Of a stretch of 64,000 nt of DNA, positions 1 through 11,584 are shown in pieces. The notes beneath the pieces are model-generated. The model did not search any database. It was not told the origin of the DNA and worked only from the letters and a program-made list of their open reading frames with translations. A program made the position numbers and the translations under genes. The DNA is taken from NCBI GenBank assembly GCA_038501625.1, contig JAZAYU010000013.1:9176001-9240000 (forward strand), in the 5' to 3' direction. Numbering within the stretch: the first letter of the stretch is position 1; every line of letters starts with the position of its first letter. The DNA comes from Corbicula japonica. Its lineage: Eukaryota; Mollusca; Bivalvia; Venerida; Cyrenidae.

Positions 1-80
1 TTCAATACACGGTGAAATAAGTGTGTCTATGTTTTTGTGTTATTCCAATTACATACTCATAACTGGATTATAACAAATAA

Positions 81-374
81 GAGAAAAGGGAACTTTGAAG
101 ACCCTCGACCACGACAGATATGAAAACATTGTATGCTCGGTTTGATTGAGTCTGTTCATAGGCAGTAATGGAAATGCTTATTACTGCCCACGCCGCCTAG
201 CCCCGGATTGAGCGCAACTCAATATTAACAACAATAAACCGTACAATTTTGATCCATCCCAAACGATGGTATGCATATGGTGGTGAACATGGAACCTTCA
301 ATGTGGTATTTTCAGATTAATACCATTCCATGTTCAGCGGCGTATGGTCTCCAGATAAAAGATTCGGTTTGCCC
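81..374 (+). repeat. Interspersed repeat family A, near full-length copy
   Basis: This is the reference copy of a repeat of about 300 bp seen at least ten times in the window. It starts near GGGAACTTTGAAG and ends near CCAGATAAAAGA. Internal hairpins are visible, for example GGCAGTAAT pairing with ATTACTGCC around 162-189. Other copies or fragments lie at 8375-8420, 10920-11040, 14738-14856, 17640-17690, 22015-22250, 33140-33335, 36225-36505, 48688-48984, 55180-55310, 55845-56015 and 61875-61960. No coding capacity, terminal inverted repeat or tRNA-like box was recognised. It is probably a non-autonomous DNA element, class unknown. Confidence 0.75.
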
Positions 375-1815
375 TAAACTAGAAAACAATGGGGTAACTA
401 AACAGAATAGAATTTTGAGAGAGGGGAGGGGGGCCACATTTAAAAAAGCAGGAAGTATATCCTTGGCGGTGATTGAACAATATCCAAATTTATATTGGCT
501 TTGATATTGAAACCACCCATCTTTAAACTGGCCGAAATATTAAAAACAAAAAATAATTTTAGAAGTACTATTAACATAGTACATAAATATCGTGATCGAC
601 GACCTTCAAAGGACGTAGCTGATAACTGTTAATAGTTTACCTCATGCAGGTTGGAAATCTTTTTAAACGTTAACCAACAAAATATCATTATAATATCATT
701 CACTTAAAATGAAATCTAATTTTGTTTGCGAAACCAGTGGGTTCCTATAAACCTGGTACCGTAACGTAGTTTCAGACGTTTGATAAGAAGTGTCACCTAT
801 TCCTACCAGCTGCATGTCATTTACACCGAACCAAAAACTACATATCACGTTGAGTCGTGAGTAACCCGCTAAACGTCATGTACACAGAACAAATTGGTAT
901 ATTTATTGTATTGTAACTCGAGATGTCAATGTTATGTGTCAACTGCATGCGACAGAGAGAAAACGTATCATGTATCCAAATATAGTGTTTGCAATACTAT
1001 TTAACATATTTAAATATAGCAGAAAAAGTCATAAACACAAAAATTAGCGCCCACACATCCATCAACAAGAAGCAAGAGAGAGAGCTTAAATTTATAACAG
1101 GAAAGATGATTAAAACAAACACATGAATAATAAGAGTAAGAACCTGTGGAGTCACTGCTTTGGAACTTTAAGTGGCATTAAATATTGCTACTGTGGGCTA
1201 AAACCATTTTATTTGATGATATACATCACACTTGCATGCACACATCAAGCTGTATCAGGTGTAAAAGCCTTATTGTGTATGAGATAAAGATATACAATAG
1301 AATACAATAGAATAGATACTTTTCCAGTCTTGAAATTGGAACAATAACTTGTTCTGGAAATCTAACTTTTCTTTTCTTCTAATACGGACAACAAGATCTT
1401 TATTAATAATGAAGGAAAACATTGTCAGATATAGTCACGTATGAAAAACAAACAGCTCTGAGCATCGATGATAACCTCCGCATCAACATCAGAGACTGTC
1501 TCGAAAAAAGAATACTATTTGATATTACCTGAGTAATGAAGAATCAAAATCTGACGTGACTGGGAAATATTAATCCAGACATATTGAAAACTGTCAACTT
1601 TTAATTAATAAAGGGCGACATACTTCAATCATCGATAATGCAACTCATATATCATGATAACCTTTATAACCGAGTACATGGGAGATGCGTGAACCATTTG
1701 TTGAAAGAATCATTTTAGTCTAAAACCCATAAAAAGATCAAGGACAGCTATAAAACGCGAGTTATTCAATAGTATAACCCCCCCCCCCATAAAAAAGGAT
1801 AAGTTTTAATTGCTC
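375..1815. other. No gene seen
   Basis: AT-rich sequence with frequent stops on both strands. Around 1060-1200 there is a degraded stretch resembling family B (AAGAACC, then TTGGAAC and AGTGGC). Around 1296-1320 an AATAGAATAC-type pentamer run may be an old LINE tail. A C10 run sits at about 1779-1788. Confidence 0.5.
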
Positions 1816-2391
1816 TTATGACATTTCAAAACTTTTAAAGTAAGAAAGATCTTTTATCAAAACTGACAGACTGCATGTAATATTATAATATCGCTCGTTT
1901 TTTTCTAGCTTTCCCAATTCTCTTTTCAACCGAAGCGTTTTGTGCCGTGTGACGTTGGTTAAACGTCTCCACTTCCATTCAATCAGTGCTTTTATTATAT
2001 ACCAATGAATGATTTTAGCATAGTGCATCGTTAATCCGCAAAATCGATACAACTCGTCGATTAGAAATTCCGTATTAAACAATGTGCATTTCCAATTCTT
2101 TACTTTGCAGCTTCCCGTGTTCTATGTGACGTCATATACTACGTCACACTAGGTTGTCGAACTACAAAAAAAGGACTTTTCCGTCGCAGTTTTACAAACG
2201 TTACGGTATTTAACGCCATTCATAAACTTTCTACGTCATTCATAAATTTACTATCGCTTCACTATTTTTATTTATACGTATACAATTCACAACACGCTCG
2301 ACCTTCGGTCTCGCGTGATGTTGTTTACATATTTAATTCGAAAAATACGAACCTACAGATTGCATATTGTTCTAATATTCCATATATTATT
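1816..2391 (-). repeat. Repeat family C, copy 1 (inverted relative to 11585-12130)
   Basis: Read on the minus strand, 2391-2277 matches the first part of the foldback module at 11585-11738 (shared blocks ATGCAATCTGTAGGTT and GCGAGACCGAAGGTCGAGCG). The stretch 2112-1980 matches 11985-12120 (shared TGCGGATTAAC and GACGAGTTGTAT). The order module then segment is the same in both copies, so they are one larger element. An 88-codon frame at 1816-2082 lies in the shared segment but is interrupted by stops in the other copy. No known domain was recognised, so coding status is doubtful. A CRE-like TGACGTCA lies in the linker near 2128. Confidence 0.6.
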
Positions 2392-2625
2392 TTACATTTT
2401 AAATTAGGCTTTTATTATCTATATGAAATAAAAAGATATAGTCTGATGATTCGTGCCAACCAAATGGATGTCTCTAAAATGCGTAACAAAGGAATCTTGA
2501 TAACTAACTTAAATATAATATTCTTAATTGATCTTAACGGTTCAAGTCGCGAATGAATTTCACCAACTTATTTTAAGGCAAAGTTTCAGGACTTGGATTT
2601 GAATGTCCTATTTAGTTTTGAGTGG

Positions 2626-3060
2626 AAGAAAAAAGTGAAATATGCATATCAGGAATCGCAAAACTTAGAAAACACAGCCTCCCCACGAGGCAAAAAGTAG
2701 ATAGTGTGTTTATAAGAATATCAATTTCAAATAAGACACCACAAACAAATTACGAAAAGAGAACCCTTCGCCACTGGCTTAAAACATTTTTTTCGTTCAT
2801 TTTTCTACGGTGAACTAACCTCACACGGGTAACGTATGCATATCAGGAATCGCCAAAACCAGAAAACAGTATCCCCACGCAGCAAAAAAGAAATGTGGAA
2901 AAGAGAGTTTGAGTTTATACATGACCAGTTTCAATAAGACAACACAAACAACTAAATAAAGCGAGAATCTGGGGGTACCGCCTTGGAATGGTCAGTGGCA
3001 GATCAATTTGGCACTGGGGCTTTAAACAAGGTTCTTGGGTGCAAATGGTTATTTTTGCAA
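2626..3060 (+). repeat. Repeat family B, two tandem copies
   Basis: Two head-to-tail copies begin with the conserved block ATATGCATATCAGGAATCGC (near 2640 and 2835). Each continues with a purine-rich segment, then AAGACACCACAAAC-like sequence. The second copy also has a CCGCCTTGGAA...CAGTGGC...CCACTGGGG-like block. Other copies are at 20423-20672, 34902-35160, 48470-49075 and 59870-60055. Short pieces with the ATATGCATAT block are at 8795-8812, 24440-24505, 45560-45645, 51290-51370 and 60465-60505, and a related degraded piece is at 32725-32785. Non-coding; class unknown. Confidence 0.75.
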
Positions 3061-3695
3061 ATTTTCAGAAGAGTTTAGATGAATCAGTTAACCCTATATT
3101 GCCAAAAAAGCAAAATAAGTATTTAACGTTACAGATCTTTAACCTTGTTTATACAATTAAGAGTTTATTACGCGAGACTGGAAACTAGAATCCATCTAAA
3201 TGACTTAATTACTGACGCGTGACCAAATAACTGTATCGAATGACAAAACGAATTTAATCTCAATTACTCATTTACCATCAACAGACTATGCCCCAAGACA
3301 CCTGTGTAGGTCTAAGGGTTCAGTGATAAACTGACCAACGAACTTTATATTTTTATTTTGTTTGGTTTGCTTTTTTATAATTATTTATAGTTTTCTCAGT
3401 GTAATAAAAGTGGTGATGTACTGTTTTAAAACAGTAGATATTCTTTAATTATTTTTCATCGTGTGTTTGCCCATTTTGCATTCTCAATCTGATAAATTAA
3501 AAAGTGAATGGACGTTTGAGCATATGTCGTCATTACTTAACATCATAACAATCATCTTCATCTTCTAGGAGCCATTTCATGCCATTCGTCACTCGAAATC
3601 ACGAAATTTATTCATTTAAATAGTCAAATAAATCGATTTTTAGTTTTTTAATAGGTAAATAAAGTGTTTGTTTTTTTAACTCCAGAACACCGGAA

Positions 3696-3699
<4 letters not shown>

Positions 3700-3730
<31 letters not shown>
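3700..3730. repeat. (CT)15 microsatellite
   Basis: Fifteen uninterrupted CT dinucleotides. Confidence 0.98.
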
Positions 3731-3733
<3 letters not shown>

Positions 3734-4214
3734 ATATATGTTTACTTTACATTTGTATGAAAATCCCCTTCATTTATACGACGGGCGTAAACAAATGCAT
3801 TTTTTACAGAAAATGTCAACTCATGACTTATATGGCTTATCCGTTAATGAATTACTTTGTGGTATTAACAATCTGTTTTTAACTGCGTTTGATATATGTA
3901 CTTAAACACTATACATATATCAAGTATACTAAGGCAAAAATGAAATGTTTTTATTCACTGACCGTTTCTTGTGTAGAACGGGGTTTTCCAGTCATTCAAA
4001 GAAATAATTTTCACAAGGCATTCATAGAAAAGATGTTAAAATTGAAAAAGGCAAAAGTTTATGACGAAAAAAAAAACCCACAAAAAACAGAGAGTTATTA
4101 TTAAACTTAACAAAAGTTTTGTAAAAAAAAGTTGAAAATTTGCATATCAGAGAAAGCCACAATCAGGTCTCCCGACCTTGATCGGTCTAAATTAAGCATA
4201 TCGAACATACTTAC

Positions 4215-4768
4215 ATAGCAATGACTCTACTTTGAAAATTTCCGTAATAATCTATGAATATTCCAACCGGCAAACACAAACTTTGTTGAAACAAAGTAAC
4301 TAATGTAAATATGAAGTCCAAGTCTCGAGTTTGCCCTAAACAATCAAAGGATATAAGGAGAGTATCTGTTTCTTTTTTCGCTTCTTTTTTCGCGATTTGT
4401 TTTTGTTTCTTTTCATAAACCTCCTTGTACTCCTCAGTAGGCATCTCTTTCAACACTTTCCTGTACACGCATTTTACCTTTTTGCCCTCGTGAAATGTTG
4501 AAAACGAGCCATCAGTTTCCTGCTTAAACCCCATGTGTCTTAAAAAATCAACACCATGGTGAGCAGTGTCCGCTTGATGAGATAAAACTGAATGGTTTGA
4601 ACATTGTTCAATAAAATAACCTTCTTCAGTAAGAATCGGCCGCAGCCAGTACCATCCGTTGTGAAAACCGCAGAAGAACACACATTCTAGAACGAACCAT
4701 AGCAACGTAACCGGCAAAGTTCCACACGGACAACGCATCTTTCTACAAAATCTCAAAATGGAAATCAT
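4215..4768 (-). CDS. SLC43-like transporter, first coding exon, copy 1 (partial gene)
   Basis: The exon encodes the N-terminal part of a major facilitator superfamily transporter of the SLC43 group (SLC43A3-like; plasma-membrane carriers of amino acids or nucleobases in animals). Counted from the upstream Met, a first membrane helix spans about residues 17-42 (LPVTLLWFVLECVFFCGF). A long extracellular loop with a CSNHS glycosylation site and a FHEGKKVKCVY stretch follows. A second helix runs from about 148 and ends in the family-typical loop G169-x3-D173 with R181. The exon ends in codon AT|G at a strong donor, GTAAGTATG (4214 downward). Two in-frame starts exist: MISIL at 4768, and MRCPC ten codons later. 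The second is shared by all three copies and is the more likely start. No following exon was recognised below 4215. The internal loop is longer than in vertebrate relatives. Family assignment is good; the substrate is unknown. Confidence 0.8.
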
Positions 4769-5560
4769 TTGGTAGGTCTTTTTCCTATCAAAATTAAAAG
4801 CTTTTTCAATCCATATGAATTTGATACGTTTGATGCGATTTAAAATGTAAACAATAATACAGTGAAAGTCTTAATTTCTTCCTTTTTTATTATATATCGA
4901 TTTCATTTGTTAGTAACAATCTGTTGGCAGTTACTTAAAACAATAATACAATTTCTCTGTTTGATGTCGTCAAAAATAATTTTCAAGACTTCTGTATTTT
5001 TACTATTTGCTCAATTTTAAATATAGATATATATAATACATTTTAAATCCCAAATGACAAACATCAAAGTCCTTTGCCGAAATAAACGTTCACAGTCTCT
5101 CAACTGTTCAGTGCCATCTAAGACCTGTCTTGAAAAGCCTTTGTCATCTACCTATCTGCATTCACAGACTGGTATTGGAAAATACGAGAAGATTATAAAT
5201 ATCCAATCACATCGTTCATCATATAAGCAATTTCATACCTTAACATCGTATTCTGCAGACTAGAACATGAAATATCGTTTCATACTTTAACAATCATGGT
5301 CGTCTCGCTGCAGTTAAGAACATGAAAACGCGTTTCCGTTATGAACATGTGTGGTAATTGGCCCTAGTGGTGTAAAACAAAATTTAACCTTAAAGTTTTT
5401 TGATCATCATAGCTTCTATCTTGCTGCAAACTGTGCGTGATATTAGGTTTTTGTAATTGTTCCTTTGACAAGGGCAATTCTTTTTTTGTTTTATTACCCC
5501 ACAAATCTTCAAAACAAAAAGTTTCCCATAATATTACAGACATGAATTATGCAAAGTACA
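4769..5560 (-). promoter_or_regulatory. Duplicated 5' flank of SLC43-like exon copy 1
   Basis: The DNA upstream of the exon resembles the flank of copy 2. Blocks ATTCACAGACTGGTAT and ATATCCAATCACATCGTTCA near 5159-5220 match 38693-38755, and TTGCAAACTGTGCGTGAT near 5422 matches 38920-38936. It probably contains the 5' UTR and promoter, but no TATA box or start site can be fixed. Confidence 0.5.
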
Positions 5561-5970
5561 AATCAGGAACAAAGAAAAAATATTTGGTCTGTTAATTCAT
5601 CCTCATTTTGTTTTGTTTTAGGAAGGCTTACCATCAAGTGTGAATTACTTCAGTATGTTTTGTGTAACGTTTGGTTTAGACCGTCACACATAATACTTCA
5701 GTCAAGTTGTTGAACTAAGTCGGAAAAGATTTTCTTGCATACCTGATCAGGTCATCCGGTGTTTTCACCCGTGTAGGAAATTTTGATTCTACATGCCCCA
5801 TGTAGAATGAGTCACGCGCCTTATATGACGTCACGACGTCATACGCATTTATGAATGAACGATGGAATGTCTCGTATATCACATCGCTACTATAAAAAAA
5901 AGTAGTGCGAAGAAAAATGTACAGGAAAATACTCCCAGAATGCGCAAAATAAATACGGTATGCAAGAAAA

Positions 5971-6125
5971 AGTGTCATTCACTTACGTTGGGTTAAGATC
6001 GCGTGATCCAGCCCTCGTGAAATATGCACTTAGGCGGTAACTCGGCAGAGCCTCGTTACCGCCCTTGTGCATATTTCACTCGGGCTGGATCACGCGATCT
6101 TTACCCAACACACGTGAATGATACT
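5971..6125. repeat. Foldback (palindromic) MITE
   Basis: Two arms of about 70 bp pair almost perfectly, beginning AGTGTCATTCAC and including GATCGCGTGATCCAGCC and the GGCGGTAAC/GTTACCGCC core, with a loop of only a few bases. No clear target duplication. Non-coding. Confidence 0.85.
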
Positions 6126-6317
6126 TATAATATGGGATGTCGGACCTGGGGCAGTGTTGAACGAGTGACACTCCATTAATCATGTGGGTGCTGGACTGTT
6201 GAATTGATTTAAACTAATTATATTACCCTTCTTGCTTTCATATAATTACCATTAATTTCAAGCGTCACTGTAGACCTGGAAAAGATACGGGTAAGAACTG
6301 ATAATGGATGACAATTC

Positions 6318-6569
6318 TTAAAAAAGAGACGTATATCTAATTTTGTACAATGTATCACTACCACCTTTTTCTAAATCAGAAAACGCGTTTAGTCTTAATG
6401 CACTAGCAAAACGATCAAACAATGACTGACGGTGATCTTTGTCGGGTCCATAGGAATAGGAGTTTTTCACTAGTTTTTGTATATTTGATGATGGTATTTT
6501 GTATCTAGATGTCACATCTATAAAACTGAAATGCTCTCTAAGTGTTTGGATAATATTACTTTTATACAA
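6318..6569 (-). CDS. Unrecognised open frame, possible internal exon
   Basis: An 83-codon frame with a hydrophilic, protein-like composition (SYGPDKDHRQSLFDRFASAL). A possible acceptor (TTTTATAG before ATGTGACATC) and a possible donor (AAAAAG|GTGGTAG) would give an exon of about 150 nt. It could be part of an unrecognised transposon ORF. I know no family for it, and the frame may be fortuitous. Confidence 0.2.
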   Translation of the reverse strand: MYKSNIIQTLREHFSFIDVTSRYKIPSSNIQKLVKNSYSYGPDKDHRQSLFDRFASALRLNAFSDLEKGGSDTLYKIRYTSLF

Positions 6570-6599
6570 ATAATGGTTCTTTAGTATAAAAAAACAGGA

Positions 6600-9028
6600 G
6601 CAAAGTGTTTTGTATTATGTTAAACAAAACAATGATCTAAAATAGTTTAAGACAATCTTCGGGAGTTACTAAATCGTTTTATAATTTAAATGAATCTCTT
6701 TAAACATGAGAAATTGAGAAAACTTATTGTTTGTGGTGTCTTTTGAAATAGAAATTAGACACGGAAGTGAGTTTTCCTTGAATTTCTTGAAAACCCTAAC
6801 ATTATTTTGACAAATTGGCACTAAACATTGTAGACCAGCATATACCTATTTCAGGTATGGGTTGCTTCTGTATATTGTCCATGAATTTCAGAGTTCTCAT
6901 GCAAATTGTTTTTCTTTTAGTTTAGTATGTGCTTGGTACATGTAATTAGAACATGAATTAAACTAAATTGTGCTTGCAAACATTAATACAAAATTTGATA
7001 AATAAATCTAGGTGGCAATGAATATTTTCCCCAAAATTCATTTTTAAAATTTTAGCAAGCTTTTGACATTTGCAATGTTATTGATACCTTACCTTAAGTT
7101 GGTACCAAAACGCACATAACATTGCAAATGAGAACATTTAGAAAACGGGTTCAAATTTCACGTTAAAAACAAACGCTATTGGCGCCATTAAATACATTTT
7201 TTTCTGTCAAATTCACACAAAGTGTGAATTAAAAGTATGAATTAAAAGAAAATTCGAATTCTGGAGCTCACTCGTTGAAATATATTTCTATCTTATACTG
7301 GTAAAAACAAATATCCTCAATATCTACTCAAACAATAGAAATGAAAATAATCGTTAAAGTAATATGCTTTTTCCGTGAATTTGTTTCTGTTTCTGCTTAT
7401 CCATGTAGGAAAGTTCTCAGTAAAAGCGATCAATTTGATTCATTAATAAATCCTCTTCACCAGGAGTTTGTTTTTCTGCTTTCTCCCAAATGATTACATC
7501 TTCTATCAACTACTTAAAAACTGCATAAATTTGAAATTTAACTCACTCAAAAGCGTATAATGAGATAAAAACTAACAACAATATTGCGACCTTCAATTCA
7601 AATCAAGCTAACTGGAATAAAGAACGACAAATATAGGGCATAATTTCAGTCCAAGTTAGGCCCTTTAAGTGCACAGTGTCAGCTTCGTGTGTGATTGATG
7701 ATTATTTAACATGATAAGGGTCGCATTTTCTTTAAGATTTGTCTTCTCGAATGGCTTAAAAATTTGATCAAGTATAGAGCAGAGACATAATAGTTTAATA
7801 TCCATCAGTTCTTATCAAGATAACAAAATGGATATGTTACCAGCTTTCATTTACCTAGTTTCTAAACACTAAGGAATCATCGAATATAGGATAAATAATA
7901 AACATCAAGCCACCAAACCTAAATGTAGTTTCGCTAGCCAGACGAACACATAATTTTACAAGGAGAGCTTCGTAATCATAATGAACGTGGCTTACCAATC
8001 TGACATTTGATATATAGTAACAGACGTGAACTTTAGACAGGAGACAAGTGCTCTGTATAGTAACAAAAGAAACAGTAAAAGATTCTGCCAACGTCTTCTA
8101 GCCTAACCTTAGTTTAGCAATTTGTGCACATCTTAAGATCTATTATATTACCTGAAGCGATTTTGACAAATTTGGGACGGCGGTATAGTACAAATAGAAG
8201 TAAAAAGGCTTGTTTTATTGTTTCTTTCTGTATTGTTGATGATCGCTCGATGAACAAAACGCATCCGTCGGTTGGAGAAGATCGAAAACTATATTTAGTA
8301 ATACAATCATTTTTAGACTTCTTCGTTTTGAAGGTCAAAGTATTCAGTTAACATGCTTAATCCAGGGAACAGGCAATATGTTCATATGTTTCGGTTGCTT
8401 TCAATGTTCCCCTTTCATCTATTTGTTTGTTGTTTTTTTCAGGTGAAAATATTGATTGGTGAAAATATAAACATTTTAAAATATGCTATTCACAAAGTAT
8501 TTTAAAGCAAGACAGATGACTTCAACTAAAATAAATAGCGCTCTAATTTTTATGGCACGTCTTACGTCTTCTTGTAAAATCGATTTTCGTATAAAAAACC
8601 TTAAAGACAATAGTGTTTAAATATTAGAGTGTTATTTGGCGGCATGACAGATCTCGTGTAGCTATATCGTCCTACCGTTAATGCTTTGGGGGCATTTCTG
8701 TTTTACATTTACGTCCTTGCTGTGTTATTATTAATGGAAAAATTTTCCTCTTGCGCGAAGTGTCAAGTAACACTTCGAAAGTCACCTGATATGCATATTT
8801 CACTTTTTTTCTATAATTAACAAAAAAAAAAAAAAAAACTGTTAAAACATATTTTATAGCCTATCGCGTGATATTTAAAATATACCAACATCCCGGGGTT
8901 AAATTGTTACTGAAAATCATATGAAAGTCGCATGAAAAAATCACCAGTCATGTCATATATTGCATGTACCTGTGATAAAAAATGTTAACAGCTGTAAATA
9001 TTTCTTATTTCAACCTGGTGTGCATAGT
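6600..9028. other. No gene seen; a few small repeats
   Basis: AT-rich sequence without a convincing reading frame. It holds a small hairpin at 7067-7130 (arms CATTTGCAATGTTAT and ATAACATTGCAAATG), family A and B fragments (8375-8420, 8795-8812) and an A-run near 8822-8839. Two overlapping opposite-strand frames near 8114-8351 show no protein features. Confidence 0.5.
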
Positions 9029-10587
9029 AGGGGAGACCGGGGCATAATGATACACGGGGCATAGTGATATTTTTTCGATGTAATATACATTACGTCATCA
9101 GTTTCGTCATAAACATTACCAGCATTCGTATTTTACTCGCCGCCATTTTTTATGCATTTGCTGGAAGGCATTCTGATACTTCTCTGATATATCTGCCAGA
9201 TTTCAGGATTCTTGAGCACGTGAGTATATTTTTACTTTTTTCAAAAATTATAATTTTGTTGTTGAGCGAATGTATATATTTAGATCTTCTTTACTGAAAT
9301 GTTTACATGAAAAACTATGCTCGGTCTTCTTCATATGTGTTGCTGTGAATATTCTAAAAATAATCACGTACAACATGTTTCCCGCCAAAACCCCTGATGG
9401 GGCAAAGTGATACACAGTAGATGGGGCATAGTGATACCATTATACCCCGCATGTTTGTTTCAGATTGTCTTTGGGGCAACTTTTCAACCACACACTGTTA
9501 GACATTTAAATTAATTTAGAAATCTATCTAGAGCTACTTCCAGACAACCGGTAGAGCCATTGCTATTTTCTTTTCTTTTTCAGGAAAATGGTTGGAAATC
9601 ATACGAGAAAGACTGCTCAGAACAAGGTTCCAACCCACACACTAATGAAGGGAATAACCGATGTTATCAACTGCAGTAGAAGTGTAAGATCTGTTGCGGG
9701 TGAACTAAAAATGCATCCTATAACACTCTGGCGTTATATAAAGAAAAGCAAGGCTTTAGGCTTGTCATCTGAAAATGTAGAGAGCTTCTCGCAGAGGAAA
9801 TTTATACCCGTCTTCAGTAATGATCAAGAATCCGTGTTCAAGTCATATTTAAAGACTGCAGCTAATATTTACTTTGGCCTTAGTCCATCGGAAGTCAGGG
9901 TTTTGGCATTTGAATGTGCAGATTCCTTTAATGTGAAAATGCCGGATTCTTGGGTACGCAATAAGTCAGCGGACCCGTACTGGTTTTCCGTTTTTATGAA
10001 AAAACATCCAGATTTTTTAAAACTTAAAATGTGTGGAATAGAAGGCTAAATACATAAGAAATTAAATGTGTATTTTACAGTTTTTATTGAGATCAATTAT
10101 GTCATATTGTAGTTTATAATGTTTTATTTTATATAATGAAAGGAAATGAACCCATCAAAATTTCATGCTCATATTGAGTTGTGCATGAAAAAAGGTTTAT
10201 AACCATAGGGCCTGATTCCAATATCAGACGCATTGGCACTATGTAACATTTATATTGTTTTTCCGCATTGTACGGCTTAATAGTTACTACTAATACTATA
10301 GTTAGTATTTAATATTTGTTTGTAATTTAGCCCTCAATAAATTTTATGTATCACTATGCCCCTGCTATTGTATCACTATGCCCCAATGCCCGGGGCAAAG
10401 TGATACATTTACAATAAAATTGTTTAACTTGTGTGTAGCTATTGTCGTATACATACCGATAATATAAATCACAGGTTTAATTGACTTTAAAAAATGCTTG
10501 ACCTCTCTACCTCAGCTTTCTGTTTGAAGCAGAATATGTCACGATATTATGACATGTTAATTTTTTGTATCACTATGCCCGGGGTTT
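9029..10587 (+). mobile_element. Pogo-like DNA transposon with repeated internal iterons
   Basis: The termini are inverted: CCGGGGCATAATGATACA on the left matches the reverse complement of TGTATCACTATGCCCGGGG on the right. Both ends can be flanked by TA, the usual pogo/Tc1 target. Eight copies of the motif GGGGCAWARTGATACA occur (9039, 9056, 9399 and 9423 plus; 10347 and 10369 minus; 10392 plus; 10566 minus). One forward ORF (9588-10049) carries only the DNA-binding part of a pogo transposase. At about 1.56 kb, with no DDE catalytic region, the copy is non-autonomous. The exact outer boundaries are uncertain by a few bases. Confidence 0.8.
9588..10049 (+). CDS. Pogo-type DNA-binding protein, psq plus CENP-B HTH domains only
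   Basis: This 153-residue frame has the N-terminal layout of pogo/Jerky-type transposases. A psq-like helix-turn-helix lies at about residues 17-58 (RSVRSVAGELKMHPITLWRY). A CENP-B-type HTH lies at about 75-145, ending in the characteristic PDSWVRNKSADPYWFSVFMK stretch and HPDFL. The DDE integrase domain that normally follows is absent: the frame stops a few residues after the CENP-B domain. The start is just after a good acceptor (TTTTCTTTTTCAG|GAAAATG), so a 5' non-coding exon is likely. No internal stop or frameshift is present. It should bind DNA in the nucleus, plausibly the element's own iterons, but cannot catalyse transposition alone. It could act as a repressor or be a truncated relic. 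Confidence 0.75.
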   Translation: MVGNHTRKTAQNKVPTHTLMKGITDVINCSRSVRSVAGELKMHPITLWRYIKKSKALGLSSENVESFSQRKFIPVFSNDQESVFKSYLKTAANIYFGLSPSEVRVLAFECADSFNVKMPDSWVRNKSADPYWFSVFMKKHPDFLKLKMCGIEG

Positions 10588-10919
10588 TAACGAGAACTTG
10601 TGGCTATTGTCCTGCATTTATTTCAAGTGCTTAATAAACAGTTCTGCTATTTTTTATATTTATACGCTTCTTAGACATCCTTGTAACAAATCTTATTGCA
10701 TCGAGTTAGATGAAAGAGGAATTTAGAAATCCCCCGAATAAAGTTCTAAGAACAAGAATAATGTGTCTGCTTCATCATCGACGTGTCTCTTTAAATCATT
10801 TTGTTATGGAAATTTGTTATAAAAACGTTGACATTTTTGACACGAGTTAAAAGATATTTTCTTCATTGATGTATCTGCAATTATTTTGAAATTATCACTG
10901 TGCAATCCACGAAACAATT

Positions 10920-11040
10920 TTTAAAGCCACCGAACACGACACATGTACCAAAATATTGCATGCTCGGTTTGATTTAGCCTGATCAGAAGCAGTAATAGGT
11001 GCATTTTAGTACAGTTCACGCTCGTCTAGCCCCGGGGAGT
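10920..11040 (+). repeat. Repeat family A fragment
   Basis: Matches 90-205 of the reference copy: GCCACCGAACACGACACA, TGCTCGGTTTGATT, GCAGTAAT and CTAGCCCCGGG. Truncated after the CTAGCCCCGG block. Confidence 0.7.
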
Positions 11041-11114
11041 CAGTTTATTATATACTTGATTCTAAACATCGTTGCAAGCTGTTAGAATGTATGTTGCCGA
11101 AGTTTTAAATGATA

Positions 11115-11208
11115 GGACCTCTAGCTGGGAGTGAACCCGCACCGTCACGGCGACAGCGCCTAGTCCTGCAATTCCTGCAACGCAACCAACTGAGCTAACC
11201 GGGACAAC
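11115..11208 (-). repeat. tRNA-derived SINE head
   Basis: On the minus strand an A-box-like GGTTAGCTCAGTTGG and a B-box-like GGGTTCACTCCC are correctly ordered for an internal pol III promoter. They are further apart than in a tRNA because of a small internal duplication. It cannot fold into a normal tRNA, so it is a SINE or tRNA-derived relic. Confidence 0.6.
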
Positions 11209-11584
11209 CCCAAAACAGCTTGATCGGATAGCCCTGCATGACATCGATAACTGGTTATTTTACTGATAACAGTACCGAATAAATCATAATTTGTCATAAT
11301 CATAAATCATAATTAAAATCATGATTTGAAGGGATGACTTATTTCTTCATACACCAATATCTCGTCTCTTTACCTAAGCCTCTTTGCAGAAACAAAACAG
11401 TGAAAATGTATAAGAATCCAACATGTGCTAGATATACTTTAAAAAATCCGGATATTGATTTGAAGCTAGTTGCGGGCCATGTCACGTGGAAAAGTGCGAA
11501 CAAGTCTTTTCTTGAAATGACGTTATAAAGTTGTAAAGTTATTAAGCAGATGACAATGCATATTTTGCGTTCCGTGGTAAATAT

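Noticed and set aside
5820..5845. CRE promoter sites (TGACGTCA near 5826; also 2128 and 25507)
   Set aside because: No TATA box, start site or gene follows. Those at 2128 and 25507 lie in or beside repeat elements.
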